The notes under the pieces are model-generated. The model worked only from the letters and a program-made list of their open reading frames with translations, ran no database searches and was not told the origin of the DNA. DNA of 64,000 nucleotides from Margaritifera margaritifera (lineage: Eukaryota; Mollusca; Bivalvia; Unionida; Margaritiferidae). The stretch is taken from the NCBI GenBank assembly GCA_029931535.1, contig JAQPZY010001664.1, positions 3,502,501 through 3,566,500 on the forward strand. Reading direction: 5' to 3'. This document shows, piece after piece, positions 26,301 through 39,500 of the stretch (the first letter of the stretch is position 1; each line of letters starts with the position of its first letter). The position numbers and the translations under genes were made by a program.

Positions 26301-29300
26301 TATTGCTCACAAATATCAGAGATGGTTTCATCACTCAGTAGTTCAAAGAAGAAACAGTCTTATCTTGTATTCCTGGAAATTCTTTTTGGCCAGTTGAGCA
26401 TCAGTTCCACTCTTGTTTACAAATAAAGAATAGGTTTTTTGGTCTCATCTGTGATCCCATTAAGGACAAATTGCACTATTTAGCATTGCAATTGCAATTT
26501 TCCTGAAACTTTGTTTATGAATTGTATGCAAGTAGTTCAGTGAAAAGCAGCATAAAGATTAGTACATCACCATTCTTCCTTTCAGGATACCATGGTGCCA
26601 TCAATCATTGGTCCAGAGATAGAACGAGAAAGTATTCGATTAATAAGTGAAACAAATATTTATATAAATATAGCTGCTTTTGAACAAACTTTATTTTCAT
26701 TATATGAAATTAATGGTTCTGTTTTTGTTCAAATATCAGTGGTAATAATTATATAAACATATACATTTTGTTATCTAAATTATCTTTCTTCTGCAGATTT
26801 TGGACTTAAATGAGACACATATAAAATGCAATATTTCAAAATCTACAATTTGAAGTTTTGCAAACAACTTTGTATTATGAGATAAAAACTAGTTGCTTCA
26901 GGTTAACTGATTAAATTGGTATGTCATCAGCTTTTTATTTTATGGAGACTGGACATTACACTGACTTGAGCTGAGCAATACTGTGCCTCTCAGCTGTTAG
27001 CTTTTGTTATCTTGATAATTATTAGTGGTAATAATGGTCAGTAATTATCAGTGACAAAATCTTACATCTAACAATAAAACACCAGTAAGGATAATTGGAT
27101 TTACTTACCTCTTTGTATGGATTAAAGCTAGGTGCTTCATCAACATATTAGAACAAATGTCAATGTGTGTCTGTGTAATGAGTGGTATATGTGACATATG
27201 TTATGTATGATGTTTATATAATATTATAAATATTTTAGGAAATTATAAATGTTTCTTCACTTTGATATTTGCTTAAATCTTTATGTTTATTAGGAAGGAC
27301 ATGTGTAGCTAGTGTCCTTGAATTAGGTTGTTTTGATCAATATGTTTTCTCAATTTGAAGGTCAAGGTTGATTTTTGTTTACAAGTAAAAATTCCATTAA
27401 GATGACACACATTCTAGAACATTCTGTCATGTGACCAATCTAGAACATTCTGTCATGTGACCAATCTTTATATATACCATGTTTGGTGGACATTTATTCA
27501 GTTTTGACATTACCATCAGTCTTGTAAAGAGCTATTACAGTTGTGAAAATTCATTCCAAATTCTAAGAGAGGAATTATTTTAAATATTCATTGGATTATA
27601 ACAGTGCTCATAAACTTTTGGATTTTGGATTTTTAATTATTGATTTTGGAATTTAACTGAACTTATTCAGAGATTTTGGAATACTTCATTTTGACATCAG
27701 CACATCAAGATTTCTAGTACATCAGGACTTTGGAGACCATTAGCACATCATAACATTCAAGGACACAGCCGTGAATTCGGAACATTCTATATTTAGGACT
27801 TGTGATTAGAACAATCATTCTTATTGGATTATTAGGATTTCAAAACACATTACTGTAAGTGACTTTTTGATTTTTCATTTTAATTATCTAGTAATAAATT
27901 GCTTGTTGATTTTTACTTGATTTGTTGGTTTCACTTTCTTTCTGTTACATTTTTCTTAGACCATAGAGTCGTAACACATATTTGGCACTAATATGCTAAT
28001 ACAGCTCCAATAGTCCAGTGGTTAGAGCGTCAGCCTCGTATGCAAGAGGTCCCGGGTTCTAATCCTGGCCAAGCCATTGTAAAAAAAAAATTTTAAAAAA
28101 AAAATGAAAAATGGCACCAAGAGCTACCTCGTTTGATGCTCAACACTAAGAACTTCCTTGGGCTGGACAGGCAGTGGGCAAGATAACAAAAACTTGCAAG
28201 GGAAGGTTTAAGACACTCCTGCCTCCACAAGTCTTCCTACCTATGGGAGAAATAGGGTGGTGGTAACATGACAATGGCCAGGGCAGAAGGGTTCCAAAGA
28301 TGAACTTAACGGCCACATGTTTGAGACCAGGGCGAACCATATAGTAACATGGATATTGGCTGTGGTCTACAGCCTGGAGAGGGGTGGGCGCCGCCAGGTT
28401 GAAACGGCCCATGATACCCTAACGATGACCTAATGACAATAAATAGATTTCCCATACCGGATCGGTCGCACCCCGGGTTACCAATGACCGCGCCATCTGC
28501 TGGACACCAGGACGGAGGTGACAAGTATGCTACTGGTGCAACTACCATCAAAGTATCGGCAAGAGATAACATCACCATTGGAACATGGAATGTCAGGACA
28601 TTAAGACCAGCAGGGAAACTCGAGGAGCTAACCCATGAGATGGAAGATACCAATGGCACATCCTTGGACTCTGCGAGATGTGCTGGAAAACTTTCGGAGA
28701 GAGATCAACAGATGGGCATGAGAACAAGCATGAACATGGAGTCGGGTTTATGGTACACAAGGACATTGGGAGTGCAGTCATGGGTTGTTCGACCAGTGTC
28801 GAACAGTATGATTACAATCCGCATAAGGGCATCTCCCTTTAACATCACTATCATACAGGTCTATGCCCCAATATCTGACCATGATGATGAGGAACTGGAT
28901 GAGTTCTATGACCAGCTTCAAACTCTCATAGACCAGACACCCAAGAAGGATATTCTGGTTATTCAAGGAGACTGGAATGCTAAGGTAGGAGAAGACGCAC
29001 AAGCAGACTGGCGAAAAGCCTGTGGTCCATACTGTAATGAGCAGACCAATGAGAGAGGACTCAAGCTCCTGGACTTCACCACATACAATAACCTAGTGCT
29101 AATGAACACCCTTGGCCCCCACAAACTATCCAGAAGATGGACTTGGCACAGCCCAGACGGAAAACATCACAACCAGATTGACTTCATCTTGGTGAGAAAG
29201 CGCTTCCGGTCTAGCATAAACATTGCCAGAACATGTAGCTTCCCAGGAGCTGATATAGGAAGTGACCATGACTTGCTGATGATGACTATCAAACTTCGTC

Positions 29301-32300
29301 TGAGGAAGACCAATAAGCCAAGACAAGTTAGGATCAGGTTCGACCTTGAAAAACTTAAAGATAAAAGCATGGCACAAGCATTTGAAGCATTAATAAGCGT
29401 CAAATTTACACCACTCACAATTCTGGGACATGAAGAAATGAACCTAGACTCCTTGATCATCACCTTCAACAAGGCAGTAATAGACACAGCTGGAGAGATC
29501 CTTGGCAAGCATCATAGAATAAAGAAGCCTTGGGTCACAGCAGATATCCTCGACCTCTGCGATATGAGGAGAAAACTGAAGAGTTAGCAAGGAGACCATG
29601 AAGGAGCAAACAAATACAATGAGATTAACAACAGGATTAAGAAGAGCATAAAGAAAGCTAAAGAAAGCTGGTTAGAGGACCAATGCAAGGAAGTCGAGAA
29701 AAGCCTGAACCAGAATGACAGTAAAAGGGCATACCAGTTGGCGAAAGACCTGACAACAGAGAAACAGGGGAGATCTAATACGATTCAGGACAAGGCTGGA
29801 AAGAGTCTGACAGAAAACCAAGACATTCTTAACAGATGGAAGGAATACTGTTCAGAGTTTTACAACCAGGAGATTTCTGGAGACCAAGCTGTACTAAACG
29901 TACCACTGACCACAACAGAGGTTGACCACCCGATCCTCAGGGATGAAGTAGAGGATGCAGTAAAGGCGCTAAAGAAGGGGAAGTCAGCTGGGGTAGACAA
30001 TATACCAGCAGAACTTGTTAAAGCAGGAGGAACATCCATGATAGATGTCCTCACAACAATCTGCAACCAAATCTGGCAAACAGGAGAATGGCCCACCCTA
30101 TGGACCCAGTCTCTGATTGTGACTCTTCCTAAAAAAGGGAATCTACAACTGTGCAAGAACTACCAAACAATCAGTCTTATCAGTCACCCAAGCAAGGTTA
30201 TCATCCTCAATAGACTGAAATCCCAAGCAGAGCACATCATTGCGGAAGAACAGGCAGGTTTCAGAGCAGGACGTAGCACTACAGAACAGATCTTCAATCT
30301 TAGAATCCTCCGTGAAAAATATCTCCAGCATCAACAGAACCTCTATCATGTCTTCATTGACTTCAAGAAGGCTTTCGACAAGGTATGGCATGCAGCCTTG
30401 TGGGCCACCATGTGGATATACAACATAAACGCAAAACTAATCCGCACTATAGAAACCTTGTATGACAAGGCGACTAGTACAGTTCTCGTCAATGGCAACA
30501 TAGGAGACTGGTTCAGAACCACAGTCGGAGTCAGACAGGGGTGCCTTCTCTCACCCACTCTCTTCAACATCTACCTGGAAAGTATCATGTCCGACGCCTT
30601 GGAAGACCATGAGGGCAGTGTCAGTGTTGGAGGCAGAACAATCACCAACCTGCACTTCGCTGATGGTATCGATGGCTTAGCAGGAGATGAAAAAGAAATG
30701 GAAACCTTAGTGAACCATCTCAATCAAGCATCACTAAGATATGGGATGGAGATCAATGCTGAAAAGACAAACCTAATGACAAAAAACCCGAGTGGCATCC
30801 AAAAGGAAATAAGAGTGAATGGACAGAAGCTGGGCACAGTAACAAGTTTCAAGTACCTAGGAGCTATCGCCTCTGATGAAGGTTCAAAACCTGAGGTTCT
30901 TTCCAGGATTGCGCAGACAATAACTGCTCTGGCTAGGCTGAAGCCTATTTGGAAAGACAGCAACATCACGCTTGGGTCCAAGATCAAGTCTATGCGCTCC
31001 CTCATCATGTCCATATTCCTATATGCATGTGAGACATCGACCCTAACAGCAGAATTAGAGAGAAGAATCCATGCCTTAGAGATGAGATGTTATCGAAGGA
31101 TCCTGAAAATCTCATACTTAGACCACGTCTCTAATGCGGAGGTGTGCACTAAAATCCAAGGCGCAATTGGACCTTATGAAGATCTGCTCACCACTGTAAA
31201 GAAACTCAAACTAAGATGGTATGATCATGTCTCACGCTCAACTGGCCTGTCAAAGACAATCCTACAGGGCACATTCAGAGGAAAGAGAAAACGAGGCAGA
31301 CAGAAGAAGAAATGGGAAGACAATATCAAAGAGTGGACAGGCATGGACTTTGCAAAGTCCCAAAGAGCAGTGGAGAACAGGGCGAAATGGAGAGAGATTG
31401 TCGCAAAGTCATCAGTGGCGCCCCTACGACCAGCAAAGTTACGGGAGAAATGTAAATGAATGCTGGCCACTGACTACATTAGAGGGGTGGCTGTCCTAGA
31501 GTGGTATTTTTGAACACAGACTGATTGATGGCAATAGATTCTGGCCATAAAAAGTGGATATCTGCTTGGTCAGGTGGACCATTCAAAAGGGTGACAACTA
31601 TACAACAGTTTTCATTTTTTAAACGACTTTTTCACACATTTTTATTATTGCACAACCAGGTGAAAATTTGGCAATACAAACTTTCTCACAAGCAGTGCGT
31701 GTTTAAATTAAAGTTTTCAAAGATATAAAAGGTATTATATGCGCAATAAATGTATGAACTTACATTGATCATTTTCAAATCTGTTATGTGTATATCTTTT
31801 CATCTTCCAGTTTGTGTGTAGCTCTCCCTCTTTCTATAAAAATATAGATTGATATTGCCTAGCAATATAGAGTAAACATACATGTGACAGAATAAAGAAG
31901 TCAGCTTAGGATAAATTGGGCGATTTGCAAAATTTGGTTGGAAGTTTTGACTTAAAAAAAGGCAGGATTTTCAGTGATAATGGCGAATTTTTCATTGTGG
32001 CACATGTCTTTGACTTTTTTATCCAAATGAGGACCCAAAGCTGGGGTCATTATGTAAGTAGTTTTTGTCCATATGTATGAGAACTTTTGTGCAAATTCTG
32101 AGTCAGGGAACATTATTTTGACTAGATCTGAAAATGATCTGCTACCATAAACAGGATATTATGTTCAGCTAGAAAGTTGGCAAGCAGTGTAACGGCACAT
32201 ATATCTTTATCCACATTTGATGCAGAATCTGTGAACATGGATTTCAGTGATCACATAATTGTTGTCATGTTTAATATGCTTTAATATGCTGCATGATGTG

Positions 32301-35300
32301 TAATGTAATTCTTGCCACCATAGCAGATTTTAAAATCAGCTTTATGGGAAGGGCAGAATGCATATTCGTGTCCTTTGAACTTTATTCCAACCACTGAAAT
32401 TCCCATGTCCATTCCTCATTGAATTTCATGTGATATTTTGTTTGCTTAAAATTTGTTTTTTTAGCATTGTGAGATAACGCATGCTTAGACATCTCTACAA
32501 ACTTTAAAGACCGAAGCCAAACCGACCCTGTTTTATGCTGATTGAGCTATTTAGTAATCCATCCATAATCAATTAATCACTTAAATCCTGTCAGAATTCT
32601 GATCACACATAGTATAATCTATGTCGACAAAAATCAAAAACTGAAGCCAACTGACCCTGCCAACAGAATCAAAGTTATGTTAATTGTTTTATTAGCAACT
32701 AAATCATCTTGCCCTGCTTAAACCAATTCAGTCACATGATCAAAGGCAGTATTACTGTAAATATACTACACTAGAAACAAGGCATGAAAAAAGTGGAAAA
32801 AAATAAAAACTTTTAATAATAATTTTGTGACACCCCTTATCTCTGGAGGAAAAACCTCATGTCTGGGAGGTTCACATGTTTGAGTATATATTTATAGGAG
32901 GACAAAACCTCCATGTAATTCAGATCACAAAGTGACAAATGAACATTATAATTAGAATCAGAAAAATCAGGGTCATAGTGCCAGCTTAATACTATTAATT
33001 TTTTTCTAAAATACAAATTTGTATAAAAAGGAAGTTAATTTTGTTTGATTCTCTGGCTTTTGCAGTTGATTGATAAATTAGAATAGAAAAGACAAGTGAA
33101 AATTGCTTGGGAAGATAGATAGGTGGATGGATTTGGGAAAGAGAAGTAATAGTGTTTTACCTGTTCTTTGAAATTGGAATACTATACCCCCCCCCCCCCC
33201 TTTTTTTTTTCTTTCTATCTCTCTCTCTGTATTCTGCATAATAGATTGCACCATGTACTCAGTTATGTTCAGCTTCCTTGCCACAATTGTTATTTTCATG
33301 CAAATTTGTCAGCATTCACATTACATAAATAATTCATCACAGTTCGTCTATCCATGGCATAAATTATAAGAAATGGTAAGTCACCATTTGTCTGCTGTGA
33401 TCTTTTGTACATTCTGTGTAATAGAATTTGAAAAGTTCGCAACTGATTGGTCATAGTGGCATGACCATCAGCACACACTGCCATGCCTGAAAAATCCAAG
33501 AATTATATCATTTTGTGCTGTACATCAGGATGTTCATAAACAATAGTGGTTTGTCTTTAAGTGTTTGCTTTAGCTCATTTTTTCTGACACCTTTGTATTT
33601 ACAGATATTACGCTTTTTTGGTGTATTAATTTTAAAGACTACTACTTACCACAGGCAAAAGTTGGTCACATTCAGCTATTTTTTGCACTTCAGTAATTAC
33701 TTTAAGTTTTTGCTTTTACTTTTGTTTCTCTGACAATATTGTTATGTACAGTCATGAAACTTGGAGCCTGTAATCATCTTCAGGGTTAATGCTGGTTACA
33801 GACAGAAATATATCATAGTAACCAACTTGAAATGCTCCAGTGGCTACAGTAGGTTCTTAGCATTTAACTCTGTTTCTCTGACATTGTTGTGTATACAGCC
33901 ATGAAATTTGACAGATGGAATTACCTTGATGGATACTACTCTTAATGAGCAAAAGTTAGTCACAGTGACCTAATTTTCATGTTCCAGTGATTATGTAAAT
34001 TTTTTACACACCTGGCTATAAAGTAAATGAGCTGAGGTTCCATCTTATGCGATTCACATTTGTTATTAACAGCATCTTCTCAAAAACCGCTTAATTTGAC
34101 CAAATTTGACAGAAAGCATCCTGGTATGAAGCTCTTTCAAATTGTTCAAATGGTGCCAATCTGCCATCAGATATGACCACTGTTACTAAAACTATAAAAA
34201 AAACTTTAAAAACAATGTCTTTTCAAAAACCACTCAACAGAATTAGCCCAAATTTGACAAAAAGCAAAATGGCATAAAGGTCTTTTATATTTTTTCAATT
34301 GATATGGCTGTCATTACTGAAAATAGAAAAGCCTAAAAACGACTTATCCTCAAGAACCATTCCACAGAATTTAACTAAATTTGACAGAAAATATACAGGC
34401 ATGAAGATTTTTCAACTTTATTCAGATGATGTACCTCAAATATGGCCTAAGTTACTTAAAATAGAAAAACCCTTAAATGACTTCTTCTCAAAAACCACTC
34501 AACAGAATTTGCCCAAATTTGACAGGAAGCATCTTGGTATGAAGGGCTTTTAATTTTATACAAATAATGCCAATCTGCTATCAAATATGGCTGCTGCTAC
34601 TAAAAATAAAAAAGTTTAAATAACTTCTTTCAAAATGCCACTTAAACAGAATTTGACCAAATTTGACTACATGTAGCTTGAAAGCCTTGCATATTTTTTA
34701 GAAATGATGCCAATCCACCATCAAATATCATGGCCATTGCTAAAAATAGAAAAACCTTTACACAACTTTATCTCATAAAACTGCTTAACAGAATTTGACC
34801 AACTCTGAAAGAAAGTGTCTTGACATAGAGGCCTTTCAATATTTGACAAATGATGTTGACGTGCCCATCAAATATGAATCAGGGGTCACACTTCCAGGTG
34901 AAGTGGGCGACTAAGTCGGCGAAAAAATGTAAACTTCACCTTTTTTTATTAGGAAAGTAAAAACAACTTTGCCCTGTCATTTTGTTTAGATCTACACTGA
35001 GTGACAGTAGTTTATGGCTTTTAAGATGCTCCCTCAACCCAGCCAAGTAGTTACTGTTAAGCCCCCGGCAAAATGGATTGCATGTTGCCTTAGCAGGTGT
35101 TCATATAAATTACACCATCAAAACAAACTCTTGCACATTCACAGGCATGTGTTTTCATAGCTGATTGACCATTAACGGTTTCCTCTGCATGATATCGCTG
35201 CCTGATTTTTCCCAGTTATATTTTGATCATGAAAACTTGTGTTTAGAAACTAAAACATCTATATGTAAATAACAATTTGTTTTAAGAATAGAATCGGTGA

Positions 35301-36451
35301 AAGCACTTTCTAATTGTATATTTTGAAGATTTTAAATGCTGTGCTTGCATTATTTTCTTCATAAAATTAGTTTGAAACCTAAGTTAACCTGCCAAGGGGT
35401 AATAATGGCAGACATCGCTGTGTCTTAGTAGTACGGCTTCATTAGACTGTCCGTTTCTGTAATTCATTGGGTGCATAAATTAAGGAAATTTTAGGAAGAT
35501 TTTGCTTAAAAATATAAATGTGTTGGTCAGAAATGTATGGGACAATGCTATGTTGTGGAATTGATAGGCGCTGTAACTTAAGATCAAGGTTGTTTTCTTA
35601 CATCACTCATTTGTGCGAAAATAATAAAATATCCAACCAATACACAACGTTATTACGAGTACATAGACAAAAATAGATGCATCTACATGGCATGCGTTGT
35701 GCCATATTTTCATATTTGTACTAGGCTGTGTACCACGATTCAGTTACTTAATGCTTTAGTTCATCGTCAATGTATAATAATGTTTCAACTAGATTACATC
35801 ATTGTAATTATAAATAGGTATAAATAGTTAATCAACTGCCACTGGAGCAAACAATTTAATTTTTATACTTTTAAAACCTTCACCAAAACATGAGTAAAAG
35901 AAAAATCACATTTAATTTAGAATCATCTCCCTCAGCATGCAGTTGTGAAGTTGAGATTACTCGTCAGTGATCTCTTTGGTTTGAATGGATGAACACTATG
36001 ATGTTGAAGACACCTGTGCATCTGCTCTCATCTACATGTTATAGGGGTTGTTTCAAACTAGTTTAGAAATGTTGTTGACTGCCATTTTCTAATGAAGAAA
36101 TTTACACAAAATTAAATTTGTTGCTTAACTATTTGGACCTATTTGTAATTACAATACTGTTATCTCGGTACTCCTTTCAGTAAAAATTAATTACAATGTA
36201 TAGTTTCTGCTATGCTTTTTAGAAGTCATATGGTCAAAATATATTGCATATTTCTCTCCATCTAAACACTTTCAAATATGAATACACTGCATATGAGTAT
36301 GACACATTCATACACTTACAAAATGTGTTCATAATATACATACAACATAGAGAATTTTTTACTTGAAGATAAGGTATTGTTAAAACCAGTGTTAAATCCA
36401 AATATACATAATGAGATACACAGGACACAGTTCAAATAAGAGAACCAGACT

Positions 36452-36547
<96 letters not shown>

Positions 36548-39500
36548 ATTGTGTTTCTTGCTTTGCTGCCACTTCTCCCTGTTCTGCTCTCACTTCTCCC
36601 TATTCTGTCCAGAAGGAAAAGTCACTTCTCCCTAAAATTAAAGTCTAGCTTGACCCCTGATGAATGACGGTATAAAAACCAGAGAAACCTTGAAGCGGTT
36701 GTTTTCATAATATATACAGTCAATGGCATTTGAAGAAATTTCTACAGAAAGTATTCTGCTGATCCAAATTTTTGGCCAGCTGCTCTTATATTTTGCTGTT
36801 AGATAGATGTCAAAAGGGTGAGTGATTTCAGGCCCATATATTTAGCTCAGTTTCTTTAACACTGTTGTAATCTGCTGTACAAATTCCTAGATTTCCATAG
36901 AAAAGGCTTGGAAATATTTTGATTTTTTTCTCCATGGACTAGTCCTTGGAGTATTGGAGCATGAATTCCAAGATCCATGTATACAAATGTAAAAAAAAGA
37001 TTGTACAGCTGAAAAATGTGCAGGGAAACTTTGGACATTCAAGGTTTGACCATGCAGTTTTCTCAAAGTTTTACCTGACAGTGTCCAAGGATATGGATGT
37101 CCAAGGTTTCTAAAAGGTTTCCACCTTGGACATTTGTAAGGTTTTCCACACTGATTGTATAAAATATGGGTTATGCAAGGAAGATATACACATAAGACTG
37201 GTTAGCTATTTAAATTAAAAATTGTCTTCTAAAATATAGAATTCTATACACATGGTTCATTTAAATTTCAGCTAATCTTTCCCTTTATTCACTGAATGTG
37301 TCAGGATTTTGCACAAGTGTTACTAAATATTTTGTGGTAAATATATTTATCTTACAATCAAATGGGCAGAAGTAGTTGGTAGTATGGCAGATTTTACTGA
37401 TTTATTAGATTTTTGAAAAAAGTATTCATTACTGTATGTCATACCAAATTTGAGTTCTCTTCATGATGAAAATGCAGTCAGGGTTAATACATGTAAGTAC
37501 TTAATTCAATGTACATATATGCTGCTTTAAAACAATGTGTTAAACCTAAAGGTTTAAAAAGGTTTAACACATTATTTTTCCAGTCTTTTAGTTGCATGTC
37601 GTTTATGTTACGAAGACATTTTTTTTCAAGTCCCATATTCATTTTAAACAATCACTTTTATGTTATGAAACATGCTGCTTTCCCATGACAATATACAAAA
37701 TACACAAGCAAGAGTTTTAGTGGGTGTATGATGTCCACAGTTTTTTAGGAATGTATCCTGAAATCCAGGCTGATTCTCAGAAAGTTGAAGATCATGTGTA
37801 TAAGTCATCTATCCAAACTTCTATCCAATATAACATCTCCACATATTGTATGGTTGATGCTCCATCCCATGAAATGAAGACAGAAATATGTTAGATCCTT
37901 CTTTATGTACTTTGTTACACTGTTATATGATCAACTATTTTGCTTTTTATCTGGTTAGCAAGTGGGCAACACAACACAAATATTTACCTGGTTGGCAAGT
38001 GGGCAACACAAGACATTTAATTTGCATCGTTTACAATTATACACAAAAATCACTTTACATGTTTTTGAAAATAAAGTTTCTTTATTAATGACACTTTCAT
38101 TTTGTTCTACCTTCCATATTGTGGTAGGGCTTTCACAATATAACTGTTTAACCAGGGATACTTTACAGATGTTTTTAAAACAATAACAATGAAAATACTC
38201 ACTTTATTCCTTTAAAATCTTAATTTTTTTAAAAAAGGATCACTGCTATATTTTAAGACATGGAGAAAAAATCCAAGCTTGTAGTGAAAGTACACTGTCA
38301 TGTACATGATCTTCAAACTTGCCTCATAAAAAATAAATTCTGGATCTACTACACTACTTTGTTGAATGATGCATTATTGTATGTAATATTTTGTCCCTAA
38401 ATTGGCCTTATTTGTTGAAACCTTTCACAGAAAAAGTTTTTCTATAAATATAAACATTACTAGGGTTAGAACATGTCATCAGTGGATACCAGTTATGGCA
38501 GGTATCCATCGTACATGTTTTTTGAACTTCCAAGTATGTATGGAAAAATGCCTGTCTTACATGTGCATAGGGACTTGCAAACTGTTGTGCTTATGAGAGA
38601 TAAAAGCCAAAAGAAAAATTTATTTTAAAAATCTGTACTTGCAGAATATAAAATATTTACAGCCCCAAATTGTCTATTATTGACAAGAAGATTGCATTTC
38701 TTGGGGATTGACAAATGCAGTTGACATTGAATCTGCAAAGGGATCAACTCGTGTTTTTGCATTGCAAGATAAATAAGTTGACATGGGGTTTTCACCAAAA
38801 GACTATTAATGATGTCTACTTGGTCACAAATGAAAATGGTGCCATCTGACAGCCAAGGTGACTGCCATTGTAGCCATCTTGAAACTCTTGTTAGTGTTAC
38901 TTTTCTTTAATGGATGATCATACTGAGATGTGGTCTTCTGATTATCTACTTGGTCCTAAATGAAAATGGTGCTAATCTGATTTTTTTTTTTTCAGTGTTA
39001 CTCCTTTATAATAGTTGATTATATCAGCATGGGGTTTTCACTAAAAATACTTTTTATGATGTCTAGTTAGTCCCAAATGAAAAATGGTGTCCCACAGACA
39101 TCCAATATGGCCACTATAGTGACCATCTTGAGAATCTTATGACTACTCATTCTGAATTAATGGTTTTATTGACATGAGGTTTTCACGAAAAGACTTCTTA
39201 TGACTGAAAGCAGAAAACTGGTTTCCATGCAATAGCTAAAGTTCTCGACCATGTACATTTACCAGACTTTATGGATTGCTTGCACTTGGGGTAAGGAAGA
39301 AAGCTTATCAGTTTCAAGATCAAAAGGTAGCAGGTCATGGTTACTGTACTGAAAGAAGAAAGGTGGTTTCTACACAATAAATTAAGATCTCCATGATCCA
39401 CAGTTTCCAAACACTGTGGGTGGCTTGGACTCTGTGTAAGGAAGAAGTCTGTAGATTTCAGGGTAAAAACATCTTAGGTCAAGGTCACTATGACAGAAAG

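Noticed and set aside
27840..27970. GTAAGT and TAG signals as an intron of a separate gene driven by the heat-shock-type promoter
   Set aside because: No coding frame follows; the solo LTR explanation accounts for the promoter and polyadenylation signals.
28146..29508. Several 60-117 residue minus-strand frames
   Set aside because: Antisense shadows of the LINE ORF.
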